The notes beneath the pieces are model-generated. The model had not been told where the DNA came from and did no database searches. It saw only the letters and a program-made list of their open reading frames with translations. A stretch of 64,000 nucleotides of DNA from Chloroflexota bacterium (GTDB lineage Bacteria; Chloroflexota; Limnocylindria; Limnocylindrales; CSP1-4), in the NCBI GenBank assembly GCA_021789355.1, contig JAJYJR010000001.1, positions 1 through 64,000 on the forward strand. The letters are read 5' to 3'. Both the position numbers and the translations under genes were made by a program. Shown piece after piece: positions 24,835 to 33,978 of this stretch (its first letter is position 1; the number at the start of each line of letters is the position of its first letter).

Positions 24835-26574
24835 TTGGGACACTTGCGAACGGCTGCTGCATCGTCGCCTTTGGCCGCCAAGAGACGTGCCGGTCTCGGC
24901 CGTGTTCCGCTCTTCGGTGTGGCGTCACTTGGCATCGTCGCGATTGTCTCGCTGTTGGTGCTGCTGCCCACTGCGTCGATCTTCTATGGGTCGCTGCGAT
25001 CGGAGGCCGATCAGGTCTCTCTGACGCTCGCGAACTGGGCCACGGTCTATCTCGGCCCCTCGTACCGCGGGCCATTCCTCAACACGGTCATTCTGTCGGT
25101 CGTCGTCGCCTCGATCTGCGTCGTGCTGGGGACGGGTATGGCTTGGGTCGTGGCACGCACCGATGCTCCAGGGCGCCGTGCCCTGAGCCTGTTGTTGTAT
25201 CTGCCCGTCATGGTGTCGCCATTGATCACAGCGCTCGCGTGGGTTGCGTTGGCGGCGCCCGCGGCAGGTTTCCTGAACGCGGGGATTCACGCCCTCTTTC
25301 CCGGTGTTCAGACCGCCTTCAACATCTATTCACTGCCGGGCGTTGTGTTCGTGATGGTTCTGCACTACGCCCCGTATGCGTATCTTGCTGCCTTCGTCGC
25401 AATGCGGGGCCTGGACGCGTCTCTGGAAGACGCGTCGTATGTCTTGGGGGCTGGCCCGCTGACCACGGCCCGGAGGATGACGCTGCCGCTGATCACGCCA
25501 GCGCTGGCATCCGGGGCCCTGCTGACCTTTGTGTTCGTGGCCGAGAACTTCTCGGTTCCGACGATGCTCGGAACGCCTGTTGGCTACAACACGCTGCCTT
25601 CCAGTCTCTACTTCGATCTGAACGTGGCGCCGGCCCACCCCGGGCTGGCGGCCGCCGCCGGCACGATGCTGCTGGCCCTGGGGCTGCTCGGCACGGTCGT
25701 GCAGCGCCGTCTCACCGCCCGGGGACGCCGGTACGTCACGATCGGCGGCAAAGGAGGCCGTCCTCGACTCGTCCGTCTCGGACGCCTTCGCTACCTAGCA
25801 TCGGGTCTCTGCCTGCTCTACCTGGTGCTCGCCATCTTCCTTCCGTATGCAGCGCTCGTCGCCGGCTCCTTCATGCAATACGTCACATCCACGATTACGC
25901 CCACGCTCTTCACGACGAGCAACTACACGGAGCTCGCGTCATCGCAGTACCTGTCGCCGATCGAAAACACGCTGCTCCTGTCCGTGATCGGAGGTTTCGC
26001 AGCTAGCCTCTTCTACGTTGTCGTCAGCTACTTCGTGATCAGGGCGCGGACGCGTACGAGGGTAGTGCTCGATTACCTCACGATCGCGCCGACCGCCATC
26101 CCCGCGATGGTGCTGGCGATCGGCCTTCTCTGGGCTTTCGTCTCGCTGCCTCTGCCGGTCTACGGCACCCTCTGGATACTGGGACTCGCCTACATCACGA
26201 AGTACCTGGGATACGGCGTCCGCCAAACGACGTCGTCGATGGTCCAGATCTCCGCGGAACTGGAGGAGGCTGCGCGAGTCAGCGGTGCTGACGCACTACG
26301 AGCGTTCCGCGACATCGTGTTCCCGATCGTTCGGCCTGCGTTTCTATCGCTGTGGATGCTGTTGCTCATCCTGTTTTCCGTGGAAGTGAGCTCGACGATC
26401 CTCTTGTATTCGCCGAACACAGAGACCGCCACCGTGCTGCTCTGGAATCAGCTCGCGAACGGTGCGACGACGACGGCCTTCGCGATCGCCGTGCTGCAGG
26501 CCACCGCCGTGTTTGCCATCTTGCTCCTACTGAGCCGCGTGTTCGGCACCACGTGGATGCGGGGCGGGGAGTAG
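24835..26574 (+). CDS. ABC transporter permease, fused double MetI domain (cluster B)
   Basis: 579 residues from a TTG with GGAG 8 nt upstream. About 12 membrane segments in two MetI halves; EAA loops SLEDASYVLGAGPLTT and ELEEAARVSGADALRA. Each half contains a gating region typical of FbpB-like permeases (WVVARTDAPGRRA, then LFYVVVSYFVIRART). It matches the cluster A permease in layout. It is encoded between the stem-loop and the ATPase gene, whose ATG follows its stop by 2 bp. Confidence 0.87.
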   Translation: MGHLRTAAASSPLAAKRRAGLGRVPLFGVASLGIVAIVSLLVLLPTASIFYGSLRSEADQVSLTLANWATVYLGPSYRGPFLNTVILSVVVASICVVLGTGMAWVVARTDAPGRRALSLLLYLPVMVSPLITALAWVALAAPAAGFLNAGIHALFPGVQTAFNIYSLPGVVFVMVLHYAPYAYLAAFVAMRGLDASLEDASYVLGAGPLTTARRMTLPLITPALASGALLTFVFVAENFSVPTMLGTPVGYNTLPSSLYFDLNVAPAHPGLAAAAGTMLLALGLLGTVVQRRLTARGRRYVTIGGKGGRPRLVRLGRLRYLASGLCLLYLVLAIFLPYAALVAGSFMQYVTSTITPTLFTTSNYTELASSQYLSPIENTLLLSVIGGFAASLFYVVVSYFVIRARTRTRVVLDYLTIAPTAIPAMVLAIGLLWAFVSLPLPVYGTLWILGLAYITKYLGYGVRQTTSSMVQISAELEEAARVSGADALRAFRDIVFPIVRPAFLSLWMLLLILFSVEVSSTILLYSPNTETATVLLWNQLANGATTTAFAIAVLQATAVFAILLLLSRVFGTTWMRGGE

Positions 26575-26576
26575 TC

Positions 26577-27683
26577 ATGGAACGGCAATGCGATTCGGCC
26601 ACTAGCGTCCCGGCGATCGAGGTGGAGGCGCTTGCAAAGCGGTTCGGTTCCGTGACGGCCGTCGACTCGTTGTCCTTCAGCGTGGTACGCGGCGAGATCC
26701 TTGTCTTGCTCGGATCGAGCGGCTGCGGCAAGACGACGACACTCCGCTGCATCGCGGGTCTGGAGGACGTCTCCGGCGGTCAAATTCGAATCGGGGGCGA
26801 AATCGTCGCCTCTGCCGGAGTGCACGTTCCGCCGGAACGCCGTGGCGTCGGCATGGTCTTCCAGTCGTACGCCCTGTGGCCGCACATGAGCGTTCGCCAG
26901 AACGTCGGGTATGGGCTTCGCCTGGCGCGAGTGCCGCGGGGTGAGCTCGACGCCAGGGTGGAGGCGGCGCTGGCGACTGTCGGCCTGAAGGGATTGGAAG
27001 GTCGGTATCCCTTCGAGCTGAGCGGGGGGCAACAGCAGCGTGTGGCGCTCGCCCGCGGAATCGTGACGCGGCCACGCGTCCTGCTGCTCGATGAGCCGCT
27101 GAGCAACCTCGACGCGAAGTTGCGCGAGCAGATGCGCGATGAGCTGCGCGACCTCATCAAGGGGGTGGGCATCACGAGTGTCTACATCACGCACGATCAG
27201 ACGGAGGCAATGGTCATCGCCGACCGCGTGATCGTCATGAACGACGGGGCGGCGGTAGAAGAGGCCGCTCCCCGCGATCTCTACCGGGCTCCGCGCACGC
27301 GGTTCGCTGCACAGTTTGTCGGCATGGCGAGTTTCGTCCCGGCGGTAGCGGTACGGCTCGAGGAGCAGGGCCAGCGGGCCGTATTCCGCAGTGAGGACGG
27401 TCTTGAGGTGCGGGCGTGCGGACAACGCGGCGTCCAAGTGGGTACGGCCGTCACGTTGATGATCCGCCCGGAACACGTCGCTCTCGGAGATGGGACCAGG
27501 GTGTTGGCCAATCGGTGGGTCGGCCAGGTCAGGAAGAGCGTGTTCCTTGGCGCTACGACGGAGTACGAGGTGGCGGTGGGGACGCATGTCCTGCGGGCTC
27601 ATGCCGTGGGCGACGTCGAGCTGCGCGGGGAGGTCGCGGTCGGGGTGGCGGCCCAAGACGTGCACTGGCTCGACGCGGAGTAG
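26577..27683 (+). CDS. ABC transporter ATPase, FbpC/PotA-like (cluster B)
   Basis: 368 residues from the ATG at 26577, 2 bp after the permease stop; the in-frame extension upstream is shadow. Walker A GSSGCGKTT, signature LSGGQQQRVALARG, Walker B LLLDEPLSNLD, H-loop ITHDQTEAM, and a C-terminal TOBE domain (MIRPEHVAL). It supplies energy to the cluster B importer. Confidence 0.88.
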   Translation: MERQCDSATSVPAIEVEALAKRFGSVTAVDSLSFSVVRGEILVLLGSSGCGKTTTLRCIAGLEDVSGGQIRIGGEIVASAGVHVPPERRGVGMVFQSYALWPHMSVRQNVGYGLRLARVPRGELDARVEAALATVGLKGLEGRYPFELSGGQQQRVALARGIVTRPRVLLLDEPLSNLDAKLREQMRDELRDLIKGVGITSVYITHDQTEAMVIADRVIVMNDGAAVEEAAPRDLYRAPRTRFAAQFVGMASFVPAVAVRLEEQGQRAVFRSEDGLEVRACGQRGVQVGTAVTLMIRPEHVALGDGTRVLANRWVGQVRKSVFLGATTEYEVAVGTHVLRAHAVGDVELRGEVAVGVAAQDVHWLDAE

Positions 27684-27727
27684 GCGAGGCGGCGCTCGTC
27701 CAGGTTAGGAACAGCAAGAGGAGCGAC

Positions 27728-28882
27728 ATGACTGCTACGACCACGGGAAGGACTGCACCGACCGCACCCATCCTTCCCCCGATCGCGATGGAGCCCCGGA
27801 TCCTACTCGGCCCGGGTCCCGACATGGTCCACCCGCGCGTCACCGCGGCCATGACCGCGCCGCTCCTCGGGCACCTCGACCCCGACTTCCTGGCGATCAT
27901 GGATGGCACCCAGCAGCTGCTGCGCTACGCGTTTCGCACCGACAACCGCCTGACGCTCCCGATCTCGGGGACCGGCTCGGCCGGCATGGAGGCGGCCGTC
28001 GCCTCGATCGTCGAACCCGGCGATCAGGTCCTCGTCTGCATCAACGGGTACTTCGGTGGCCGGATCGCCGAGATGGCGCGGCGCCACGGCGGAGACGTCG
28101 AGACGATCGAGCGGCCGTGGGGCGAGGTGTTCGGCCCCGACGAGGTGCGCGACGCGCTCCGCCGCCGGCCTGCCCGCGTGGTCGCGATCGTGCAGGCCGA
28201 GACCTCGACGGGGGCGCTGCAACCGCTGCCGGAGATCGCGCAGGTCGTCCACGATCAGGGGGGCCTCCTCGTCGTCGACGCGGTGACGTCGCTGGCGGGT
28301 GTGCCCCTCGAGGTCGACGGCTGGGACCTCGACGTCGTCTACAGCGGGACACAGAAGTGTGTCGGCGCGCCGCCAGGGCTCGCGCCGCTCACAATCGGCC
28401 CGCGCGCCGAGGAGAAGCTCGCGGCGCGTGCCACGCCCGTCGACACCTGGTACCTCGACCTCTCGATCCTGCAGCGCTACTGGGGCCTCGAGCGGACGTA
28501 CCACCACACCGCGCCGATCGCGCTCAATTTCGCCCTGTACGAGGCACTCCGCATGATCGCCCAGGAGGGTCTCGAGGCGCGCTGGGAGCGGCACGGGCGC
28601 AACGCGCAGCTGCTGTGGGACGGGCTCGAGGCGCTAGGCATGACACTGCAAGTGCCGGCGCAGCACCGTCTCGCGTCGCTCACGACCGTGCGCATCCCCG
28701 ACGGGGTCGACGACGCGGCGGTGCGGGGGCGCCTGCTGCGCGAATACGGCATCGAGATCGGCGGCGGGTTGGGCGACCTCAAGGGCCGGGTCTGGCGCAT
28801 CGGGCTCATGGCGTACTCCTCGCGCCCGGAGAACGTCGAGCTACTGCTCGGCGTGCTGCGGCGGATCCTCGGCCGCCGATGA
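27728..28882 (+). CDS. Class V PLP-dependent aminotransferase (alanine-glyoxylate/PhnW-like)
   Basis: 384 residues from the ATG at 27728 with AGAGGAG upstream. Fold-type I motifs: LGPGPDMVHPRV near the N-terminus, SGTGSAGMEAAVAS, AETSTGALQPL, VVDAVTSLAG with the PLP-ring Asp, and YSGTQKCVGAPPG with the Schiff-base lysine near residue 205. The nearest groups are alanine/serine-glyoxylate transaminases and 2-aminoethylphosphonate or aspartate-type transaminases. With an importer just upstream, it probably removes an amino group from the imported compound; the amino donor cannot be named from sequence. Confidence 0.83.
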   Translation: MTATTTGRTAPTAPILPPIAMEPRILLGPGPDMVHPRVTAAMTAPLLGHLDPDFLAIMDGTQQLLRYAFRTDNRLTLPISGTGSAGMEAAVASIVEPGDQVLVCINGYFGGRIAEMARRHGGDVETIERPWGEVFGPDEVRDALRRRPARVVAIVQAETSTGALQPLPEIAQVVHDQGGLLVVDAVTSLAGVPLEVDGWDLDVVYSGTQKCVGAPPGLAPLTIGPRAEEKLAARATPVDTWYLDLSILQRYWGLERTYHHTAPIALNFALYEALRMIAQEGLEARWERHGRNAQLLWDGLEALGMTLQVPAQHRLASLTTVRIPDGVDDAAVRGRLLREYGIEIGGGLGDLKGRVWRIGLMAYSSRPENVELLLGVLRRILGRR

Positions 28883-28949
28883 TGCGTGACGGAATCGGCC
28901 TGGTGGAGCGGGTAGTTGGCATGCGGTCAGTCGGAGGAGGGCAGCGGGT

Positions 28950-29606
28950 ATGACCGAGGCGCGGGCGCGACTGCTCCCGCGGGACGGGACCGACCTCCTC
29001 GACCCGTCTCGATGTGCGCTCCTCCTCTGGGACCTGCAGAACGGACTCGGCGGTCACGCGTATGACCTCGCCCGGCTGACGGAACGCTGGAAAGAGCTGC
29101 ACGATACCGCGCGCGACGCCGGCGTCCTCATCGTGCGAAGCAAACACGTCGCTCCGCCTCTCGAGCTCATGGACGACACCGAGGTGTGGCGGATCATGCG
29201 CAAGCAGGGCGTGGAGCGAGTGGAGGATCTGCGCCCGTACATGGTGCGCGGGACCGACGACGTCGCGTTCATCGAGGGGTTCGATCCGGACGCAGCCGAG
29301 CTCGTGGTCGAGAAGTCGACACCGTCGCTCTTCGTGGGAACGGCGGCGGAGGCCCGGATTCGCGCGAGCGGGGCGCGCTGCCTCGTGCTTGCCGGCGTCG
29401 CCACCGACATCGGGATCGAGTTCACCGCACGCCACGCCGCTGCCCTTGGCTTCTACCCGCTCGTCGCCGAGGACGCCGTCGGTGCGTACACACCGGAGGC
29501 GCAGGCGCGAGGCCTCGCGTGTTTGGGCTCGTTCGCCCTGTCCGCCAAGACCGAGACGATCGTGAAGGCGTGGCGTGGCGGCACCCGGAGGGAGGCAGAT
29601 GTCTAG
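28950..29606 (+). CDS. Isochorismatase-fold hydrolase without the usual cysteine
   Basis: 218 residues. Conserved Asp in LLWDLQNG (near residue 28) and Lys in VVEKSTPSLF (near 120) are present. The loop that normally holds the nucleophilic cysteine (T-x-x-C-V) reads GVATDIGIEFTARHA, with glycine in place of Cys. Family members with Cys are amidases such as carbamoylsarcosine hydrolase; those without, such as PhzD, are isochorismatase-like ether hydrolases. So this may be a vinyl-ether-type or non-amidase enzyme. It overlaps the next gene by 8 bp. Confidence 0.8.
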   Translation: MTEARARLLPRDGTDLLDPSRCALLLWDLQNGLGGHAYDLARLTERWKELHDTARDAGVLIVRSKHVAPPLELMDDTEVWRIMRKQGVERVEDLRPYMVRGTDDVAFIEGFDPDAAELVVEKSTPSLFVGTAAEARIRASGARCLVLAGVATDIGIEFTARHAAALGFYPLVAEDAVGAYTPEAQARGLACLGSFALSAKTETIVKAWRGGTRREADV

Positions 29607-31011
29607 CGTGAGCACCGCCGACAGCGCGGGAATGACGGCGAAGCTCGCGCGCTTCGTCGAGCGCGCCACCTTCGCCGATCTGCCGCTGGCGACGATCGAG
29701 AACGCGAAGCTCGCGATCCTGGACACGCTCGCGTGCGCCCTCGCAGCCTCGCGGTTCCCGGTCGGGACGATCATGATCGACCACGTGCGCGAGACCGGAG
29801 CGCCGGGGCGTGCAACCGTGTGGCCGGCCGGTTACCGCACCGCGCCATCCCTCGCGGCGTGGGCGAACGGCCATCTTGCCAACGCCGTCGACTACGACAT
29901 CAGCCTGCACCTCGACACCCATGTGGCCCCGGCGGCATTCGCGGTCGCCGAGCAGCAGCGCGTCGACGGCCGATCATTTCTGGCTGCGTACATCGCTGGT
30001 CGCGAGGTCGGCGCCCGCCTCATGAAGGCGCTCGACGGACAACGCGTGAAAGGGCGTGGCGTCTCGCACCGGGGCTGGTGGCACGTCGGTCTCGTTGCTC
30101 CGCTCGACGCCGCTGCGGTCGCCGCGCGCCTCCTCGGCCTCGATGACGGCGGGATCGCGACGGCGATGGGCATCGCGTCGGTCAGCGCAGGCGGGTTCCG
30201 GCGCAACCTCGGCACGATGGCGAAGTCGCTCGGCTCCGCCAAGGGCGCACGTGACGGCGTCGACGCGGCGTTCCTCGCGCGTCGCGGTTTCACCGCCGAG
30301 CCCGCCATCCTCGAAGCTCCGATGGGACTCATCGAGACGTTGTGCCCGGCGGGCGAGTTCGATTCGGATGCGTTGCTCAGCGGGCTTGGTACGCACTACG
30401 AGCTGGAAGCGGCGCCGAAGTGCAAGCCCTTCCCGGCGTGTGGTCCGGCAAACCCGCAGATCGACGCCCTGCTTGAGCTGCAGCGGGCCGAGCACCTCGA
30501 CCCGCTGCAGGTCGAGCGTGTCGTGGCGAACTTCCACTCGCACTCGCTCCTGCGGCCGCAAGCTCGCGACCAGATAGAGGCCGGGTTCTCGACGCCGTAC
30601 GTCATCGCGGTGACGCTCACGGACGCCGCGTTCGGGTTGCGTCAGTTGGGCAATGACCGAGTGCAGGACCCTGCCGTCCGTGCCCTGATGGAGAGGATTG
30701 CGAACGACCCTGAGGCGCCTGACGGTCGTGTGACTGTCACCATGCGGGACGGACGCACCCTCGTCACCGAGACAACCACCCGTCGGGTTCTGAGTAACTG
30801 GGACGAGGTCGCGACGAAGTTCGACGAGTCTGCGGAGACCTGCATGAGCAGCGGTGCCGCTGGTGAGGTGAAGGACGCATTGGCGCGGCTCGAGAGCGCG
30901 GCCGACGTCTCAGAAATCATGGGCATCCTCTACTCTGGAACGACTGCTACGAGCGTGCGCAGCAGGATTGTGGCGGATGCGGCGTCCGGTTCGGCAAACG
31001 AGAAGAACTGA
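29599..31011 (+). CDS. MmgE/PrpD-family protein (cluster B, first copy)
   Basis: 470 residues from the ATG at 29599, with GGAGG 5 nt upstream and an 8-bp overlap with the previous gene. Motifs: LAILDTLACALAASRF, WANGHLANAVDYDISLH (the family's N-[AS]-x-A-H-x-x-D-[YF]-D region is partly altered), GWWHVGLVAPLDAAAVAARL, RRNLGTMAKSLGSAKGA and KPFPACGPANPQID. Some catalytic-region residues differ from 2-methylcitrate dehydratase, which suggests another carboxylate substrate. A second PrpD-type gene follows after 284 bp, in which no gene or signal was seen. Confidence 0.84.
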   Translation: MSSVSTADSAGMTAKLARFVERATFADLPLATIENAKLAILDTLACALAASRFPVGTIMIDHVRETGAPGRATVWPAGYRTAPSLAAWANGHLANAVDYDISLHLDTHVAPAAFAVAEQQRVDGRSFLAAYIAGREVGARLMKALDGQRVKGRGVSHRGWWHVGLVAPLDAAAVAARLLGLDDGGIATAMGIASVSAGGFRRNLGTMAKSLGSAKGARDGVDAAFLARRGFTAEPAILEAPMGLIETLCPAGEFDSDALLSGLGTHYELEAAPKCKPFPACGPANPQIDALLELQRAEHLDPLQVERVVANFHSHSLLRPQARDQIEAGFSTPYVIAVTLTDAAFGLRQLGNDRVQDPAVRALMERIANDPEAPDGRVTVTMRDGRTLVTETTTRRVLSNWDEVATKFDESAETCMSSGAAGEVKDALARLESAADVSEIMGILYSGTTATSVRSRIVADAASGSANEKN

Positions 31012-31295
31012 ACCGCAATGCTTGATCGAGCGACACACCAACCCGCCCAGTCGGGACCACGTCGACCGGCAGACACGCGCGGGCCCGCCCGACCCGCGCG
31101 TTCGGTCACCCTCCGGGCGTTGCGAACCCTCGGTTCGACGCTGGGTGGCGCCTGGAGCGCCAGCCAGGAACCCCACGACGGCGGCGGCAGGGGGACAGGG
31201 AGGAAGGCCCGGCAGCTCCCGTCGCCCCGAACGACAACCCCAGTCAATAGCTGTCACGCCAGGGAGGCGGAGCGTCATGGCTAGGAGAACCTCGG

Positions 31296-32693
31296 ATGAC
31301 TAGCGCGGCCGTGAAGGAGGCCGAGGCGATCCCCACCGACCAGTTGCTCACGTGGGCGAGCCTCCTCACCCTCGCGGATCTCCCGAGCAGCGCTGTCGAG
31401 CGGCTGCGCGATGACCTCGTCGACGGACTCGGCTGCGGCCTCTTCGGATCCACGCTCCCGGCGACGCGCATCATCGGCGACACCCTGTTCGAGCAGGCGG
31501 GCAGACGACCAGGCAGTGCGACGGTATGGGGCACCCGGTCACAGGCTGCGCCGCTCGACTCGGTGGTGATCAACGCCGCCGGCCTGAACGGCTTCGAGCT
31601 CGACGACGGCAATCGGCTCGTCCGGAACGTCCACGGAGCGGTGACCGTCTATCCCGTGCTCCTCGCCGTCGCGGAGCTGACCGGCCAGGTGTCTGGTCCG
31701 GACGTATTCGCCGCCGCGGCCGCCGGGTGGGAAACCTCGGTACGTATCTCTAAGGCGCTTGGGCCGACAGTGATGGATCGCGGCTTCTACGGCACGCCGA
31801 TGTACGCGACGCTCGGCGCGGCGGTCGCGGCTGGGCGCGCACTTCACCTCGACCCGGAGATGATGAAGGCGGCCTTTGAGCTCGCCCTCCTCCGCTCAAG
31901 TGGCCTCAGTGTCACATCTGAGCAGGGGATCGGCAAACCGCTGGCGTCGGGCGAGGCGGTGCGCGCCGGCCTGCTCGCTGCGCTGCTCGCTTCGAAGGGA
32001 GCCCGCGGGCCGCGCCACGCCTACGATCACCCAAAGGGCTACGCCGCGACGTACAGCGCATCCGAAGAGCGCACCGACGACGCCCTCATCGTGCGCGAGG
32101 GGGACCCGCTCGCGTGCGAGCATATTCTGTTCAAGGCGTATGCCTCCTGCGGCGCGGGCCATCCCGTCGGCGATATCGTCGGGGACATCATGACGAAGCA
32201 CGCGTCGATCAGCCCCGACGCGGTTGGCAGCGTGCAGATCCGGATCGGGGTCACGGGCGCGCGGCACATTGGCGGCCCGTATGTCCCGAGCGATGTCACG
32301 AACGCCCAGTTCAACCTTCGATACTGCGTCGCCGTCCAGCTGCTTGAGGGCGATGTGTCGGTGAGGCAGTTCCGACCCGAACTGCTCGCCGACGAGCGCG
32401 TGCTTGAACTGACGAAGCGGATCGAGGTAATCGGCGATCCCGCCGTCGGATCCCGCTCGACTCGTGTCCGGAACGAGGCCTTCGTCACGATGCGGATGAA
32501 AGACGGAACGGTTCTCGACGGTCACGCGGAGGCCAGCCGCGACCCTGATCGTGCAGCCATCCGCCGGAAGTTCGTCGGTCTGGCGTCCGGCGTGATCTCC
32601 CCATCGACGCAAGCGAGGATCCTGGCCGCCGTCGATGACCTGGAGAACCAACCGAACGCCGCCGCGCTCGCGGCGCTCCTCAGGCCTGAGTGA
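31296..32693 (+). CDS. MmgE/PrpD-family protein (cluster B, second copy)
   Basis: 465 residues from the ATG at 31296 with AGGAGA upstream. Motifs: LVDGLGCGLFGSTLPATR, NAAGLNGFELDDGNRL (the aspartates of the LDYDD-type motif), AGWETSVRISKALGP and KAYASCGAGHPVGDIV. It differs clearly from the paralog upstream. The family performs dehydration or decarboxylation of tri- and dicarboxylates without a cofactor. Having two members plus a PrpF nearby points to a methylcitrate- or aconitate-like intermediate. Confidence 0.84.
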   Translation: MTSAAVKEAEAIPTDQLLTWASLLTLADLPSSAVERLRDDLVDGLGCGLFGSTLPATRIIGDTLFEQAGRRPGSATVWGTRSQAAPLDSVVINAAGLNGFELDDGNRLVRNVHGAVTVYPVLLAVAELTGQVSGPDVFAAAAAGWETSVRISKALGPTVMDRGFYGTPMYATLGAAVAAGRALHLDPEMMKAAFELALLRSSGLSVTSEQGIGKPLASGEAVRAGLLAALLASKGARGPRHAYDHPKGYAATYSASEERTDDALIVREGDPLACEHILFKAYASCGAGHPVGDIVGDIMTKHASISPDAVGSVQIRIGVTGARHIGGPYVPSDVTNAQFNLRYCVAVQLLEGDVSVRQFRPELLADERVLELTKRIEVIGDPAVGSRSTRVRNEAFVTMRMKDGTVLDGHAEASRDPDRAAIRRKFVGLASGVISPSTQARILAAVDDLENQPNAAALAALLRPE

Positions 32694-32733
32694 TTTGAAC
32701 GGACAGGTGTCAGCGCATAGGAAAGGGGCAGGA

Positions 32734-33702
32734 GTGATCGACAACGGGAAGCCTCGCGCATTCGCTTTCAGCATCACGCCGTTCGATGAGAACGACCGTC
32801 TCGATGAGGCGACGCTGCGCGCGCACTTGCGACGCCTGCGCGATGCAGGAATCGGTGTGTACATGGGCGGCAGCGGTGGCGGCGAGGCGTACTCGCTCAC
32901 ACCCGCCGAGCATCAGCGCGTGCTCGAGATCGGCGTCGAGGAAATGAAGGGGAAGGTCCCCGTCTACGCCGCCTCGTTCGAGCCGCGCACCGCCGCGCAG
33001 ATGTATGAGCATGCGCAGGTGGCGATCAAGGCCGGTGTGGACGCGGTCCAGCTGTACGCCGTCGAAGGCGGACACGGGATGGTCCCGACGGACCGTGAGC
33101 TTGAGGCGTACTTCGACGAGCTGATCACGCAGATCGACTCGAAGATCATCATCGCCTCACACCAGGGGCTGCGCTACAAGTTCGACATCGGGCTGCTCAG
33201 CAGGCTGATCCACCGGTACGTCGACAAGATCATCGCGGTCAACTTCATTCAAGAATCGCCGAGCTATCTCATCGACATGCACGATGCTTTCGGCGACAAG
33301 GTCAAGATCTACAGCGGTGGCACGAAGTGGGCCATCACGAACCTCGGCCTGGGCGGCTGGGGCTTCAACTCCTCCGAAACGAACGTCATGCCGAACACCG
33401 CGATGACCGTTATCGAAGCGTTCAAGCGCGGCGATGTCGGGACGGCCGTTGAAGCGCACATGAGCATGCTCCGGCTCACGCGAGCCTTCGACGTCCTCGC
33501 GCCAGCGACCCCGCGGCCGATGAAGACGATCCTCCAGCTGCTCGGGCTGCCCTCGGGACAGCTGCGCAAGCCGTACCTGACCCCGGTGGGCGAAGAGCTG
33601 GAGAGGATGCGACGGTACCTCGCAAAGTTCGATATTTTGGGGACGGAGCGCAAGTTCGCCGAGTATCGGGCGCGGGTGACCGAGGAGTCTGACGCTCACT
33701 GA
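32734..33702 (+). CDS. DapA/dihydrodipicolinate-synthase-family protein lacking the Schiff-base Lys
   Basis: 322 residues from a GTG with a GGGGCAGGA site. TIM-barrel family features: FSITPFDENDRLDEATLRAH, YMGGSGGGEAYSLTPAEH (the GxxGE loop with the family Thr pair altered) and AGVDAVQLYAVEGGHG. The strand that normally carries the catalytic lysine (G-I-K-E-S-S) reads AVNFIQESPSYL, with Gln where Lys is expected, and the Tyr of the YN.P motif is not evident (IIASHQGLR). So it is unlikely to work by the usual aldolase Schiff-base mechanism. It may be a divergent lyase or a non-catalytic homolog. Confidence 0.78.
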   Translation: MIDNGKPRAFAFSITPFDENDRLDEATLRAHLRRLRDAGIGVYMGGSGGGEAYSLTPAEHQRVLEIGVEEMKGKVPVYAASFEPRTAAQMYEHAQVAIKAGVDAVQLYAVEGGHGMVPTDRELEAYFDELITQIDSKIIIASHQGLRYKFDIGLLSRLIHRYVDKIIAVNFIQESPSYLIDMHDAFGDKVKIYSGGTKWAITNLGLGGWGFNSSETNVMPNTAMTVIEAFKRGDVGTAVEAHMSMLRLTRAFDVLAPATPRPMKTILQLLGLPSGQLRKPYLTPVGEELERMRRYLAKFDILGTERKFAEYRARVTEESDAH

Positions 33703-33978
33703 GGCGCGGCTGCCGAATGGCGCCGTGGCTCCGGCCGACCACCGCCGTTCCGCATTTGAAGTAGTCGCTCCTCGAACCTGTTCTTGATCACGGGCGCGCC
33801 CGACCGAGCCATGCGCCGGACATCGATGCTCCAGCCGGCGAGCGACCGCTGTCGAAGTCGCGAGGCCGGTCCCGGCCCGAGATCCTCGAGCTGCCGGCGC
33901 GAGTGGAGCCGACGGAAGGGCTGGCTTGTCAACGCACGAACCGTTCAGTGGGTCGCGGCAGCAGCGAAGGCAAGGGAT

